64,000 bases of DNA. Source: Cohaesibacter celericrescens (GTDB lineage: Bacteria > Pseudomonadota > Alphaproteobacteria > Rhizobiales > Cohaesibacteraceae). Positions 37,261-46,949 of this stretch are shown piece after piece; the first letter of the stretch is position 1, and each line of letters begins with the position of its first letter. A program made the position numbers and the translations under genes. The stretch covers positions 248,001-312,000 of the forward strand of contig NZ_PKUQ01000001.1 of NCBI RefSeq assembly GCF_002866925.1, in the 5' to 3' direction. The notes beneath the pieces were generated by a model, which was not told where the DNA came from, searched no databases, and saw only the letters and a program-made list of their open reading frames with translations.

Positions 37261-39354
37261 ATGACCGACAGCAACGTTGTTGCAAGTGTTGGCCTAAATC
37301 CCGAAAAGAATAGCCGAGATATCGGTTTCGCTTTTGGCATGGTCATTATTCTGACGATCCTCTTCCTACCAATTCCAGCGATTTTAATTGATATCGGCCT
37401 GTCTTTATCTATTGCCTTGTCCGTCCTCATTTTGATGGTCTCGTTGTGGATCCAGAAACCACTGGAATTTTCGTCCTTCCCAACGATCCTGCTGATTGCC
37501 ACGATGTTGCGCCTGTCATTGAATATCGCAACAACCCGCATGATTTTGTCTCGCGGGCACGAAGGCATGGATGCCGCTGGCGGTATCATCAATGGATTTT
37601 CACAATTCGTGATGGGCGGCGATTTTGTAATCGGTATTATAGTGTTCGCCATTCTGGTCATCGTGAATTTTCTGGTGATCACCAAGGGGGCAACAAGGAT
37701 TGCAGAGGTTGGCGCACGCTTCACACTGGATGCCATTCCTGGCAAACAGATGGCGATTGATGCCGACCTGAATGCCGGATTGATTGACGAGAAGGAGGCA
37801 CAGTCGCGCCGGCGTGAACTGGAAGAGGAAAGCTCTTTTTTCGGCGCAATGGACGGGGCCTCCAAATTTGTGCGCGGCGATGCCATCGCCGGTCTGATCA
37901 TTACAGCCGTCAACATTTTTGGCGGCATTGTTATCGGGGCGACCCGCTATGACATGAGCCTGTCGGAAGCTTCGGATGTATTCACCAAACTGTCGGTTGG
38001 CGATGGTCTGGTTTCACAGATTCCGGCATTGGTTGTCTCGCTTGCCGCCGGTTTGCTTGTCTCCAAAGGAGGAACACGCGGATCGACAGAAAAAGCGGTC
38101 ATGAGCCAACTGGGCAAATACCCACGTGCTCTGTTTGTGGCATCCAGCTTGATGGTCATTCTCGCCATCATGCCCGGCCTGCCCGTTCTCCCCTTCGCCA
38201 TTCTTGCCGGCATCATGGCTTTCACCGGCTATACCATTCCACGCAAACTCGCAGAGCAACAAGATGTAAGAGACAAAAAGGCTGCCGTCATTGCCCGACA
38301 AAAAGAGCAGGAAGAGCGCTTATCGGTCAAACAGACACTTAAATCAGCTGAGATTGAACTCTGCCTCGGCAAGCAACTCACGGCTCAAATGCTGACATCC
38401 CGTGATGATCTGGCCAATCGGGTCGGCAAAATGCGTCGCAAATTTGCTGAGGAATATGGCTTCGTTGTCCCCGACATTCATTTGACCGACAGCCTGACCA
38501 TCAATCCCAAGAGCTATGAAATTCGTATCCATGGCACGGTCGTTGCCAGCCATGAACTTCGGGTTGGTGAGCTATTGGTGCTTTCAGGTCCAGAAAACAC
38601 CAACAAACTACCCGGTGAGGCGACGCGCGAACCCGCCTTTGGCATGCCAGGCATTTGGGTGCCTTCTGCCTATGCCGACGAAGTCAAACGCATTGGCATG
38701 GATGCCGTCGACAACACCTCGGTTGTCTTGACCCATTTGAGCGAAGTAATCCGCAACAACCTGCCACAATTGTTATCCTATAAGGATATGCGATCTTTGC
38801 TGGATCGTCTTGATAAGGAATATAAGCGCCTGATTGACGACATTTGTCCGGCACATATTTCTTATTCTGGTTTGCAAGCCGTTCTTAAATTATTGCTCGC
38901 CGAGCGCGTTTCGATCCGTAACCTGCATCTCATTCTGGAAGCAATTGCCGAAATTGCCCCCCATGTTCGCCGATCAGAACAAGTGGTGGAGCATGTTCGT
39001 ATCCGGATTGGCCAACAGATTTGTGGCGATTTGGCCCACGGTGGGAAACTGCCCGTTATCCGGCTTGGTAACCAATGGGATTTGGCCTTCCATGACGCCC
39101 TCAAACGCGACCCCAAAGGTGAAGTGATCGAATTCGACATTGACCCGCATTTGGTGGAACAGTTTGGCGAACAATTGACCAAACTTGTCAGGGATAAATC
39201 GGCAAATCATCAAAGTTACGCGATTTTAACAACGCCGGACGCCCGCAGTTATGTGCGCATGATTGTCGAACGTCTGTTTCCGACATTGCCGGTCCTGTCC
39301 CATCTTGAAGTCGTTCGCGGGGTCGATTTGATCACCGTCGGCAGCGTGTCCTGA
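37261..39354 (+). CDS. flhA: flagellar export gate protein FlhA
   Basis: FlhA forms the nonameric export channel and docking platform. The 697-residue protein has eight membrane segments in its first half, the conserved FHIPEP-type region ([31 protein letters not shown] in general form, about 145-180) and a large cytoplasmic domain (about 335-697). I chose the ATG at 37261, preceded by GGAGAGCGAC; an ATG at 37249 is also possible. fliR follows 6 bp after the stop. Confidence 0.97.
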   Translation: MTDSNVVASVGLNPEKNSRDIGFAFGMVIILTILFLPIPAILIDIGLSLSIALSVLILMVSLWIQKPLEFSSFPTILLIATMLRLSLNIATTRMILSRGHEGMDAAGGIINGFSQFVMGGDFVIGIIVFAILVIVNFLVITKGATRIAEVGARFTLDAIPGKQMAIDADLNAGLIDEKEAQSRRRELEEESSFFGAMDGASKFVRGDAIAGLIITAVNIFGGIVIGATRYDMSLSEASDVFTKLSVGDGLVSQIPALVVSLAAGLLVSKGGTRGSTEKAVMSQLGKYPRALFVASSLMVILAIMPGLPVLPFAILAGIMAFTGYTIPRKLAEQQDVRDKKAAVIARQKEQEERLSVKQTLKSAEIELCLGKQLTAQMLTSRDDLANRVGKMRRKFAEEYGFVVPDIHLTDSLTINPKSYEIRIHGTVVASHELRVGELLVLSGPENTNKLPGEATREPAFGMPGIWVPSAYADEVKRIGMDAVDNTSVVLTHLSEVIRNNLPQLLSYKDMRSLLDRLDKEYKRLIDDICPAHISYSGLQAVLKLLLAERVSIRNLHLILEAIAEIAPHVRRSEQVVEHVRIRIGQQICGDLAHGGKLPVIRLGNQWDLAFHDALKRDPKGEVIEFDIDPHLVEQFGEQLTKLVRDKSANHQSYAILTTPDARSYVRMIVERLFPTLPVLSHLEVVRGVDLITVGSVS

Positions 39355-39360
39355 TCGCTC

Positions 39361-40113
39361 ATGGTCTGGCTTCAAACCAATGTGTTGGTCGCGATATTCC
39401 TGATCTATTGTCGTATCGGGGCCTGCTTAATGATTGTGCCGGGTTTCGGCAGTGCACGGATTGCCGCTCAGATCCGTCTGTTCATTGCCCTTGCCATCTC
39501 TTTGGCACTTGCGCCCTTGCTTTTGAAGCAAGTCATGCAGATCATTCCTGATGTATCACCTGCCAGTTTGTTGTTGTTGATCGCCTCTGAATTGCTCATA
39601 GGTGCGACCATAGGCTTCATTGGCCGAGCCTTTCTGGCGGCCCTACAAACGCTGGGAACTTTTGCCGCAATGTCGATGAGTTTCTCCCCCATGGCAGGGA
39701 CGCCGATTGAAGGGGGGGAACCGGTTCCAGCCCTTGTCAATCTGATGACTATGACAGCCGTTGTCTTGATTTTTATTTCCGGGCTTCATTGGCAGATGAT
39801 TTCAGGACTGATTGATTCCTATCAGGTGGTTCCTCCCGCTATGTCATTTGCAGTACAGGACAGTTTGATACAGGCGACAGATGCATTGAAAGAAGCCTTC
39901 ATACTGGCTTTGCGCATAAGCAGCCCCTTCATAATTTATGCGGTTGTCGTCAATCTGGCGCTGGGTCTTGCCAACAAATTGACCCCACAAATTCCGATAT
40001 ACTTCATTGCCATGCCCTTTGTTATCGCGGGAGGACTTTTTCTCGTCATGTTCGTATTCAGCGAAATGATAGGGATATTCATTGATCAATTCTCTCAAGT
40101 GATTAATCGCTAA
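39361..40113 (+). CDS. fliR: flagellar export gate protein FliR
   Basis: FliR caps the FliP-FliQ-FliR gate. The 250-residue protein has about six membrane segments and the typical PGFGSARIAAQIRLFIALAISLALAPLL-like N-terminal region. It is co-transcribed with flhA. In Sinorhizobium flhA and fliR follow fliQ; here fliQ is 14 kb away. Confidence 0.95.
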   Translation: MVWLQTNVLVAIFLIYCRIGACLMIVPGFGSARIAAQIRLFIALAISLALAPLLLKQVMQIIPDVSPASLLLLIASELLIGATIGFIGRAFLAALQTLGTFAAMSMSFSPMAGTPIEGGEPVPALVNLMTMTAVVLIFISGLHWQMISGLIDSYQVVPPAMSFAVQDSLIQATDALKEAFILALRISSPFIIYAVVVNLALGLANKLTPQIPIYFIAMPFVIAGGLFLVMFVFSEMIGIFIDQFSQVINR

Positions 40114-40129
40114 TTTTTTTGGAGGCCCC

Positions 40130-40525
40130 ATGTCTGACCGTCTCAAGAAAACCCGTCTCTTGTTGCGCGCGCAAGAGCATCTACAAAAGAATGCCCAGCG
40201 CGCTGTCACGCAGATGAAGACTCAGCTTGATCAACTACGTCAAAAAGAAAAAACCTTGTTGCTGCTTATGTCAGAAGGGGACCCCATGTTGGTCAACAGC
40301 TTGATGCATTCGCACACAAAACAAATCAAACGCGTCTCCCAGGACAGAAAGAAAATAGATGCTGCCTTACAGGAGATGAAGGAACAAACCCGCAAACACG
40401 GTGTATCAATGGAAATCGTCAAACGGCTTATTTCTGTGCAGGAAGAGGCCCAGGCCAAGATGCAGGAAAAAAAAGATCAACTTGAGTTGATTGATCAGTC
40501 AGTTCAGAAAAATCAATCTTTTTAA
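40130..40525 (+). CDS. coiled-coil protein, possible FliJ analogue
   Basis: A 131-residue, highly charged, fully helical protein (residues 5-125 almost all coiled coil) without membrane segment. It follows fliR by 16 bp with GGAGG before the ATG and is closed by a strong terminator. FliJ, the coiled-coil stalk of the export ATPase, has this size and composition, and no other FliJ candidate is in the window. Sequence similarity is not sufficient to name it. Confidence 0.65.
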   Translation: MSDRLKKTRLLLRAQEHLQKNAQRAVTQMKTQLDQLRQKEKTLLLLMSEGDPMLVNSLMHSHTKQIKRVSQDRKKIDAALQEMKEQTRKHGVSMEIVKRLISVQEEAQAKMQEKKDQLELIDQSVQKNQSF

Positions 40526-40561
40526 AAACTTAAGCATCACAAAAACCAACCGCAATGCGAC

Positions 40562-40597
40562 AGAAAACCCCTTTTCCTGAGGGGTTTTCTTTTTTTT
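40562..40597 (+). terminator. intrinsic terminator after flhA-fliR-FliJ-like unit
   Basis: AGAAAACCCC and GGGGTTTTCT form a perfect 10-bp stem around a 9-base loop, followed by eight Ts. It isolates the flagellin gene downstream. Confidence 0.92.
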
Positions 40598-40618
40598 CAA
40601 AAAACATTCGTAGAGGTC

Positions 40619-40636
40619 AGCTTCAGGCAAGTTTGC
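40619..40636 (+). promoter_or_regulatory. flagellar motif upstream of flagellin
   Basis: AGCTTCAGGCAAGTTTGC is identical over 18 bases to the minus-strand sequence upstream of flgB. It lies about 130 bp before the flagellin start. The right half of the palindrome is less complete here. Confidence 0.6.
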
Positions 40637-40765
40637 AACTTTAAGGTCTGAAGTACGGCAGGTTGGACAACAACCAAAAAGGTCCAAAGGCATGACGCCG
40701 CCCTGTCGTCCCGGTGAAAATCCGGAATGTCCCCATATTTGACTATCATTGAAAGGGACATCATC

Positions 40766-41695
40766 ATGTCTAACAGTATTCTGACCAATGCATCTGCAAT
40801 GACAGCTTTGCAGACCCTGAACGCAACCAACGCCAATATGTCGGAAGTTCAGAACCGCATTTCTACTGGCCAGCGCGTTTCTTCCGCTGAAGACAATGCG
40901 GCCTACTGGTCTATTGCAACCACTATGCGTTCGGACAACTCAGCTTTGTCCGCCGTACAGGATGCTCTGGGTCTCGGTGCTGCAACGGTTGACACCATGT
41001 ATACAGCCATGAACTCTACCGTTGAAGTTGTTGACGAAATCAAGGCAAAACTCGTTGCTGCCAAACAGCCTGGCGTTGACCGTGGCAAAATTCAGTCTGA
41101 TATTTCTGAGCTGCAAAACCAGCTTCAGACCATCGCAGACTCCGCCGTGTTCAACTCTGAAAACTGGCTGTCAACTGATGCCTCAGCAACTGGCTACTCC
41201 GCAACAAAAAGTGTTGTTTCTTCCTTCAGTCGTGCCGGTGGTGCCATTACAATCTCCACCATCGACATCGATACCACTGCTACGCAGTTGTTTGAAGCAT
41301 CTACTCAGGCTGGTGTTCTCGATAAAGCCCGCACAGCCGCTGCCGGCAACATGATTGGTGACAGTGTTGCTACCATCGACATCAGTGCGATTACTGATGA
41401 TGCAGCCGATACAGCAGCCCTTGATGCGGCAATCAGCGACGTCGACGCTGCAATGGCTGAAATCACCGACTCGGCTACTCTGTTGGGTTCTGTGAAAAAG
41501 CGTATCGATCTTCAGAAGGACTTCGTGTCCGCTCTGACAGATGCTCTTGACCGCGGTATCGGCCAGTTGGTTGATGCGGATATGAACGAGGAATCAACAC
41601 GTCTTAAAGCTCTTCAGGTTCAACAGCAGTTGGGTATTCAGGCTCTCTCGATTGCCAACTCCAACAGCGAGAACATTCTGTCACTGTTCCGTTAA
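40766..41695 (+). CDS. flagellin
   Basis: The filament subunit, 309 residues, with conserved terminal D0/D1 helices (SILTNASAMTALQTLNATNANM at the start; QVQQQLGIQALSIANSNSENILSLF at the end) and a short variable centre (about 145-225), as in rhizobial flagellins. I chose the ATG at 40766, preceded by GAAAGGGA. It is the only flagellin gene in the window and is monocistronic between two terminators. FlbT and FlaF, encoded at 53 kb, likely control its mRNA or secretion. Confidence 0.95.
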   Translation: MSNSILTNASAMTALQTLNATNANMSEVQNRISTGQRVSSAEDNAAYWSIATTMRSDNSALSAVQDALGLGAATVDTMYTAMNSTVEVVDEIKAKLVAAKQPGVDRGKIQSDISELQNQLQTIADSAVFNSENWLSTDASATGYSATKSVVSSFSRAGGAITISTIDIDTTATQLFEASTQAGVLDKARTAAAGNMIGDSVATIDISAITDDAADTAALDAAISDVDAAMAEITDSATLLGSVKKRIDLQKDFVSALTDALDRGIGQLVDADMNEESTRLKALQVQQQLGIQALSIANSNSENILSLFR

Positions 41696-41739
41696 GGCAA
41701 GACAGATCAAGACTTTTGATGTTGCGACAGACATGAAAG

Positions 41740-41767
41740 GCACGCCCCTTGTGGGGCGTGCTTTTTT
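41740..41767 (+). terminator. intrinsic terminator of flagellin gene
   Basis: GCACGCCCC and GGGGCGTGC form a 9-bp stem with a 4-base loop and are followed by TTTTTT, 44 bp after the stop. Confidence 0.93.
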
Positions 41768-41814
41768 GTTTTGGGTGATTGCAATTCAGTTGGACGAACC
41801 AATTCCCACGCATG

Positions 41815-41830
41815 CTTCGCGCAAGTTTTA
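41815..41830 (+). promoter_or_regulatory. flagellar motif upstream of fliF
   Basis: CTTCGCGCAAGTTTTA contains the GCGCAAGTTT core 53 bp before the fliF start. In Brucella the fliF promoter is a demonstrated FtcR target, which makes this copy informative. Confidence 0.55.
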
Positions 41831-41883
41831 GCCCGCATAGTGGCCCCAGTTAATTCTCAGTCGTGCAAGGGGTTTCAATTTCG

Positions 41884-43518
41884 ATGCCAGGTAGTGAACA
41901 AGCCGAGAAAATTTGGTCCAACCTCAAAGAACTGGGACCAAAACGCCTGATGGCATTAGGCATAATCGGAGTGCTGACGTTATTCTTTGTCGGCGGTGGA
42001 GCCTATCTCCTCTCCCGTCCGCAATTGACCACTCTTTATTCCGGATTGGATCGGGAAGACATCACCCGTATCGGATCCGCTTTACAAGATTCTGGTATTC
42101 AATTTGACGTCAATACCGAAAGCTCTGCAGTTTTGGTGAGTCATGCGTCGGCCAAGCGGGCTCGCATGTTGCTGGCAGAGCGGGGGCTCCCCCGAGGGAA
42201 AAGCGCCGGCTATGAACTGTTTGATGACCTTGGTTCTCTGGGTTTGACATCGTTCATGCAAGAAATCACACGGGTTCGTGCGATCGAAGGTGAGTTAGGC
42301 CGAACCATTCAGTCCATGAAAGATGTACAGGCGGCGCGAGTTCATATTGTTTTACCGGAAAAAGGCTCTTTCAGAAGCAAGGATCAACCGCCTTCTGCGT
42401 CTGTGGTCATCAAAACAGCGGGGGCGGGTAATTTCCACACAGCTCAAGCGGTGCGCTTTCTTGTTGCCGCCGCAGTTCCCGGCATGGTCCCCGATAAAGT
42501 AACGGTGCTTGATTCAAGTGGTACCCTGCTTGCGTCCGGACAAGGCGAGCACAACACTTCAGCCGGTGAAATGGAAGGGCTGGCTGATCGTGTATCAAAC
42601 CGCATTCAGGAAAACATTAGAAAAACCCTGACGCCCTATCTTGGATTGTCGAACTTTCAGGTTTCCGTCGCTGCCAAGCTGAATACGGATAAGCAGCGTG
42701 TTGCAGAAACAATCTTTGATCCCAACAGTCGGATTGAACGCTCGGTTCAAACGGTTAGGGCCAGCGAGAGTGCCCAAAATGCAACGTCGCAAAAGCCGAC
42801 GACCGTTGAACAAAACTTGCCAGACAGCAAGGTTGATGCGGGCGGTGAAGATCAATCAATAGAAGAAAACAACCGACGCGAAGAAACCGTCAACTATGAA
42901 ATTTCTTCGAAAAAAATAGAACAAACACGTGAAGGTTATGATGTCGAACGGCTTTCCATTGCTGTGTTGGTCAACCGCCAGCATTTGGTACAAACCCTGG
43001 AAGAAGGCATCGAAGAAACCGCCATCAATGAAGCCCTTGACAAACATGTCGAAGAAATCCGCCAGTTGGCAGCTTCCTCAGCCGGTTTTGATGAAACCCG
43101 CGGAGATCAGATCAAGGTTGCAACAGTCAATTTTGAAGTTGGTACAGGTGATCTTGCGCCTCTTGAGCCCTATTCATTCTCTCAGGTCTTGCTTCGCCAA
43201 TCGAGCGACATAATCAATGCCATCAGCATCTTGCTGGTGTCCGGCCTGCTGATCTGGTTTGGCTTGCGTCCTGCCGTCAATTCCTTAATTCCCAAACTCA
43301 TAGCCAATGACAATGCCGCACCGCAAGAAGTAGATCTGCAAGAAGCCGCCATCGCTCTGGATGCGCCGGAAGCCTCTATCAACGGGGCCTTGCTAGAAGA
43401 CTTGTCACGCAAACTGGAAGCGTCACCCGTGCGCAAACTGGAACAGGTTGTTGAGCTTCATGAAGAACAGTCTGCTGCAATCCTCAAACAATGGTTCTAT
43501 CAGACGGAGCATGCATAA
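41884..43518 (+). CDS. fliF: flagellar MS-ring protein FliF
   Basis: FliF forms the MS ring in the inner membrane. From the ATG at 41884 it has 544 residues: membrane segments at about 22-43 and 444-462, with the ring-building YscJ/FliF domains between (AGYELFDDLGSLGLTSFMQEITRVRAIEGELGRTI-type motif), and a C-terminal FliG-binding tail. A GTG at 41863 would add seven residues but lacks a ribosome site; AAGGGG precedes the chosen ATG. The stop overlaps the next start (TAATG). Confidence 0.96.
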   Translation: MPGSEQAEKIWSNLKELGPKRLMALGIIGVLTLFFVGGGAYLLSRPQLTTLYSGLDREDITRIGSALQDSGIQFDVNTESSAVLVSHASAKRARMLLAERGLPRGKSAGYELFDDLGSLGLTSFMQEITRVRAIEGELGRTIQSMKDVQAARVHIVLPEKGSFRSKDQPPSASVVIKTAGAGNFHTAQAVRFLVAAAVPGMVPDKVTVLDSSGTLLASGQGEHNTSAGEMEGLADRVSNRIQENIRKTLTPYLGLSNFQVSVAAKLNTDKQRVAETIFDPNSRIERSVQTVRASESAQNATSQKPTTVEQNLPDSKVDAGGEDQSIEENNRREETVNYEISSKKIEQTREGYDVERLSIAVLVNRQHLVQTLEEGIEETAINEALDKHVEEIRQLAASSAGFDETRGDQIKVATVNFEVGTGDLAPLEPYSFSQVLLRQSSDIINAISILLVSGLLIWFGLRPAVNSLIPKLIANDNAAPQEVDLQEAAIALDAPEASINGALLEDLSRKLEASPVRKLEQVVELHEEQSAAILKQWFYQTEHA

Positions 43519-44228
43519 TGGCCAGTGCGCTGAAAGACTTGTTGCCTTTGGTTGATGAAACGCCGGTTTTGCCCAGCGCATCAACACAGAAAAAGCACCC
43601 GGAAAGGGTCCTGTTTGGTGGGCTTGATATTTTGTTTCAAAAAGCCCATCGGGAAGAGCAAGCAACTCTGAAAATGGATGAACAGAGCCTGAGAACACAG
43701 GCGTGGTCACAGGGCCTGTCCGATGCTGAAACGCTTTGGAACGAGAAACAAGAACATGAGCGCGAAGCTGCAAGGCGGGCTCTGCAGCAGGAAAAAGACG
43801 AGCTAGCCGACTTGTTATACGAGTCTCTGACTGGGCATATTGAGCACCAATTCGAAGAAATCAAAACAGCACTTGCTGATCAGCTTGCGGAACTTTTGGA
43901 ACCATTAATGGCCGAACAGGGGCGCAAAGTCATGGTCGCCCGATTTGCTGAAGTGGCCGCCTCGGCGCTGAATGAATCGGTTGCCCAGACGCCTATGCTC
44001 AAGGGATCAAAAGAGCTTTTACAGCAGCTATCGACTTGTTGCCAAAATGCCAAGGTCGATGCATTGGCCAGAGATCAACTGGCCATAGATGAACTGTCCA
44101 AAGACGATCCGACCAAGGCCCTCTTGCCCCAAAAAAATGAACTGTCTTTACAGTTGGACAAGACCGTTTTCGAGACCCGTTTGACGGCCTATTTGGCTCA
44201 ACTCAGGGAGGCCGTACAGCATGGCTGA
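43518..44228 (+). CDS. putative FliH-like export ATPase regulator
   Basis: A 236-residue soluble protein with a disordered start, a long Glu/Gln-rich coiled coil (about 60-135) and a C-terminal alpha/beta-like region, the layout of FliH. It sits directly after fliF and overlaps motB by 8 bases. In many bacteria fliH lies near fliF-fliG. FliH would hold FliI inactive and link it to the C ring. Sequence identity to known FliH is not obvious, so the call is tentative. Confidence 0.6.
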   Translation: MASALKDLLPLVDETPVLPSASTQKKHPERVLFGGLDILFQKAHREEQATLKMDEQSLRTQAWSQGLSDAETLWNEKQEHEREAARRALQQEKDELADLLYESLTGHIEHQFEEIKTALADQLAELLEPLMAEQGRKVMVARFAEVAASALNESVAQTPMLKGSKELLQQLSTCCQNAKVDALARDQLAIDELSKDDPTKALLPQKNELSLQLDKTVFETRLTAYLAQLREAVQHG

Positions 44229-45573
44229 AGAATCCACCGAACGTGAACCCGAGCTCATTATTGTACGCAGACGCTATGATGCTGACCTTGATGCCCCGCA
44301 CGGGGGCGTTTGGAAAATTGCACATGCCGATTTCATGACGGCAATGATGGCTTTCTTTCTGGTTATGTGGCTCGCCTCGGCGACAGATGAAGAAACGCGC
44401 AAAGATATTGCGCAATATTTCAACCCGGTGAAACTGGCAGAAATGACGCCCCATCAAAAGGGGCTGCAAGATCCCGAAGAGGCAGCACCCAAACCGGACG
44501 ACACTGCCAATGAAGAAGGGAAGAAATTCAACGGCAAAAGCAACACCCCATCTACTCCGCGCAAATTCAGCGCAGATGGCGGGCGTGTAGAGAAAACTGG
44601 CACCACGAACTTCAAGAATTTGCCGACCTATTCGGAAGCCGAAATCTTTTCTGACCCTTATGGCATTCTAAATCGCATTATGGCGTCGGCACAACAGATG
44701 GAAAAGCAAGAGTCTCCAAGCGAGGGAGCTTCCGACAACGACGGCAAAATCGGCAATAAGGGAGGGGCTGCGCTGCGGGACCCATTCGATCCGCTTTACT
44801 GGCAATTAAAACCTGAAAAACCGGAGATTGAGCAGGATAACCTGCAAGTTGAAGTGATTGAAAGCAAGGTCTTTCAGACCCAACTGCCGCGTATCAATCC
44901 GATGTTGAGCGACACATCAATCGTAAAAGGCATTATCACCGGCAACGATCCCGCAACCGAGATTACTCCTGAACCTCCGATGGGAACCCGACATGCGTCC
45001 TCGGGAGAAGAACCCGAGGATGCAGCCTCCCTAGAGCCGACAGATACCAATGCCAGCGGGCCAAAAACCACTTCCAAACCTCAACAGAAACGACAAGCGG
45101 AGAAGCTCGCGCTCTATAAAGATCGCCTTGCCCAAGAACTCGGCAAGTCTCCCCGTTTGGTTATTGGCAATGAATTGACGGTCACCCAGAAGGGAGATGG
45201 CATGTTGATTGATGTCACCGATAAACCAAGTTGGAGCATGTTTGCTGTGGGGTCATCCGAACCGTCCGCACGCTCCATCGCACTGCTCGAAAAAATTGCC
45301 AACAGCCTCAAGACGGTCAAGGGTAAGATTATTATCAGGGGTCACACCGACAGTCGGCCATTCCGTAACAAAGGCAACGATAACTGGCGCCTCTCGACAG
45401 CACGGGCACATATGGCACGTCACATGCTCATTCGTGGTGGTCTGGATGAAACACGCCTGTGGCGGGTCGAAGGCTATGCGGATCGAGAGTTGAAACAACC
45501 CGATAAGCCAGAGGCAGCCAACAACCGGCGTATCGAGATTTTGGTGCAGCCCGATGAGGAGGCAGGACAATGA
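44221..45573 (+). CDS. motB: flagellar motor stator protein MotB
   Basis: MotB forms the stator with MotA and anchors it to peptidoglycan. The 450-residue protein has the plug and channel segment HADFMTAMMAFFLVMWL with the essential proton-binding Asp37. A long, disordered Pro/Glu-rich linker (about 75-320) and a C-terminal OmpA-like domain (about 330-445; IIIRGHTDSRPF) follow. It is longer than enteric MotB because of the linker, as in rhizobia. motC overlaps its stop by 4 bases. Confidence 0.96.
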   Translation: MAEESTEREPELIIVRRRYDADLDAPHGGVWKIAHADFMTAMMAFFLVMWLASATDEETRKDIAQYFNPVKLAEMTPHQKGLQDPEEAAPKPDDTANEEGKKFNGKSNTPSTPRKFSADGGRVEKTGTTNFKNLPTYSEAEIFSDPYGILNRIMASAQQMEKQESPSEGASDNDGKIGNKGGAALRDPFDPLYWQLKPEKPEIEQDNLQVEVIESKVFQTQLPRINPMLSDTSIVKGIITGNDPATEITPEPPMGTRHASSGEEPEDAASLEPTDTNASGPKTTSKPQQKRQAEKLALYKDRLAQELGKSPRLVIGNELTVTQKGDGMLIDVTDKPSWSMFAVGSSEPSARSIALLEKIANSLKTVKGKIIIRGHTDSRPFRNKGNDNWRLSTARAHMARHMLIRGGLDETRLWRVEGYADRELKQPDKPEAANNRRIEILVQPDEEAGQ

Positions 45574-46949
45574 AACCATTACGCAATTTATTGCCTCTTG
45601 CCTGCCTTGCCACCTGTCTCGGGGTGCCCCAAATGACAACAGTCACCCTGGCGCAAGAGGCGGCATCAGTCCCACCGCCAAAACCAAGCCCAATCCGGGT
45701 AGTGGGGGGCGCCGCAGTGGTTCCGGCCAAACATGCTGATCAGGCAGAAGCTGTCGATTTGGCCAATTCACCATATTCCACCCCAGAGCTAGACCGGATT
45801 CTGAAGCCGGATTCCAATAAAGAAAAGAAACCCTTTATGCAAATTCGTATTCTTCAGGGTCTGCAAAGCCAGACAGCAAAAGGATCCACTCATGCTTTGA
45901 AAGCGCAGCGTCGACTGCTCGGCCGCATGAATGAATATTTTAAAAGCCTCGATCCTGTTTATTGGAGCGATCATCGCAACATACGAGCAGCGGTGTTGCT
46001 GCTGTTGTCTGGAGGCCATCCTTCTGTCGGTCATCATCTGCTCTCTCTTGGGCTACCCGTGGAAGCAGACATGACGATGATGCAAGGAGCACTCGACTAT
46101 ATAGAGGGCCGTAAAGAGGATGCTTACGCAAATTTGACCTCTTTCGAACCACTGGATCTTGAGCCAAGCTTGGGCGGTCAGATCGCCTTGGTGCAAGCGG
46201 TTCTATATCTGCCCCATGATTTAAAGAATGCCTTGGTCGCCATAGACAAAGCCCGTCTGCTGATGCCGGGCTCCCTGATCGAGGAAGCAGCCCTGCGCCG
46301 TGGGGTCTCCATCGCTGCTGCTCTGAACCAACCGGATTTATTCCAAACCTACGCCTTGCAATATATCCGGCATTATCGCAGTTCCATTTATAACGAAGAT
46401 TTTCGACGTCGTTTTGGTCTCGCCATGCGTCATTTCAGTGACAACAGGTCGGAAGAAACGTTCGATTATCTCGATGGGGCCATCACTGAATTTGATATGG
46501 ACACCCGCCGCGAATTTTATCTTTTACTTGCCTACTCGAGCTTGGTGGAAGGCAATTTGGATTTGACGCAAAAAGCAGCCCGTTCGGCCTTGCCTTTAAG
46601 TATGGACAACACCCCAGACCGATCCCGCGCACGTCTTTATCTTGCAGGCTCTATACTCAAGGCAGACAGATTGGATATTGCGCTAAAGCATCTTTGGGCC
46701 GTCAAACGAGACCTGTTGACCCAACGAGATCAGGCCCTAGCGGAACAGGTGTCAGAAACCCTGAATAATATCCGCCATTGGCCCCAATCTGGGCCGGATT
46801 CCCGAAGCTTTATATCGCACAAAGCACTGGTAAAACCGGAAAATGAAGATTGGGATGAAGGGACAATTTCGGAAGCACATCTGGAACTTGAAGCATCGGA
46901 CCAGCTTTTGACTTTTGCTGACAAACCGATGCAGGGGGGGGCACGATGA
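45570..46949 (+). CDS. motC: motility protein MotC
   Basis: MotC is a periplasmic motor protein of rhizobia, needed for rotation and thought to act on MotB. The 459-residue precursor has a signal peptide (about 1-30) and then an all-helical, TPR-like body. Its proposed chaperone MotE is at 25586. It overlaps motB and the following fliK gene (ATGA). Confidence 0.92.
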   Translation: MKPLRNLLPLACLATCLGVPQMTTVTLAQEAASVPPPKPSPIRVVGGAAVVPAKHADQAEAVDLANSPYSTPELDRILKPDSNKEKKPFMQIRILQGLQSQTAKGSTHALKAQRRLLGRMNEYFKSLDPVYWSDHRNIRAAVLLLLSGGHPSVGHHLLSLGLPVEADMTMMQGALDYIEGRKEDAYANLTSFEPLDLEPSLGGQIALVQAVLYLPHDLKNALVAIDKARLLMPGSLIEEAALRRGVSIAAALNQPDLFQTYALQYIRHYRSSIYNEDFRRRFGLAMRHFSDNRSEETFDYLDGAITEFDMDTRREFYLLLAYSSLVEGNLDLTQKAARSALPLSMDNTPDRSRARLYLAGSILKADRLDIALKHLWAVKRDLLTQRDQALAEQVSETLNNIRHWPQSGPDSRSFISHKALVKPENEDWDEGTISEAHLELEASDQLLTFADKPMQGGAR

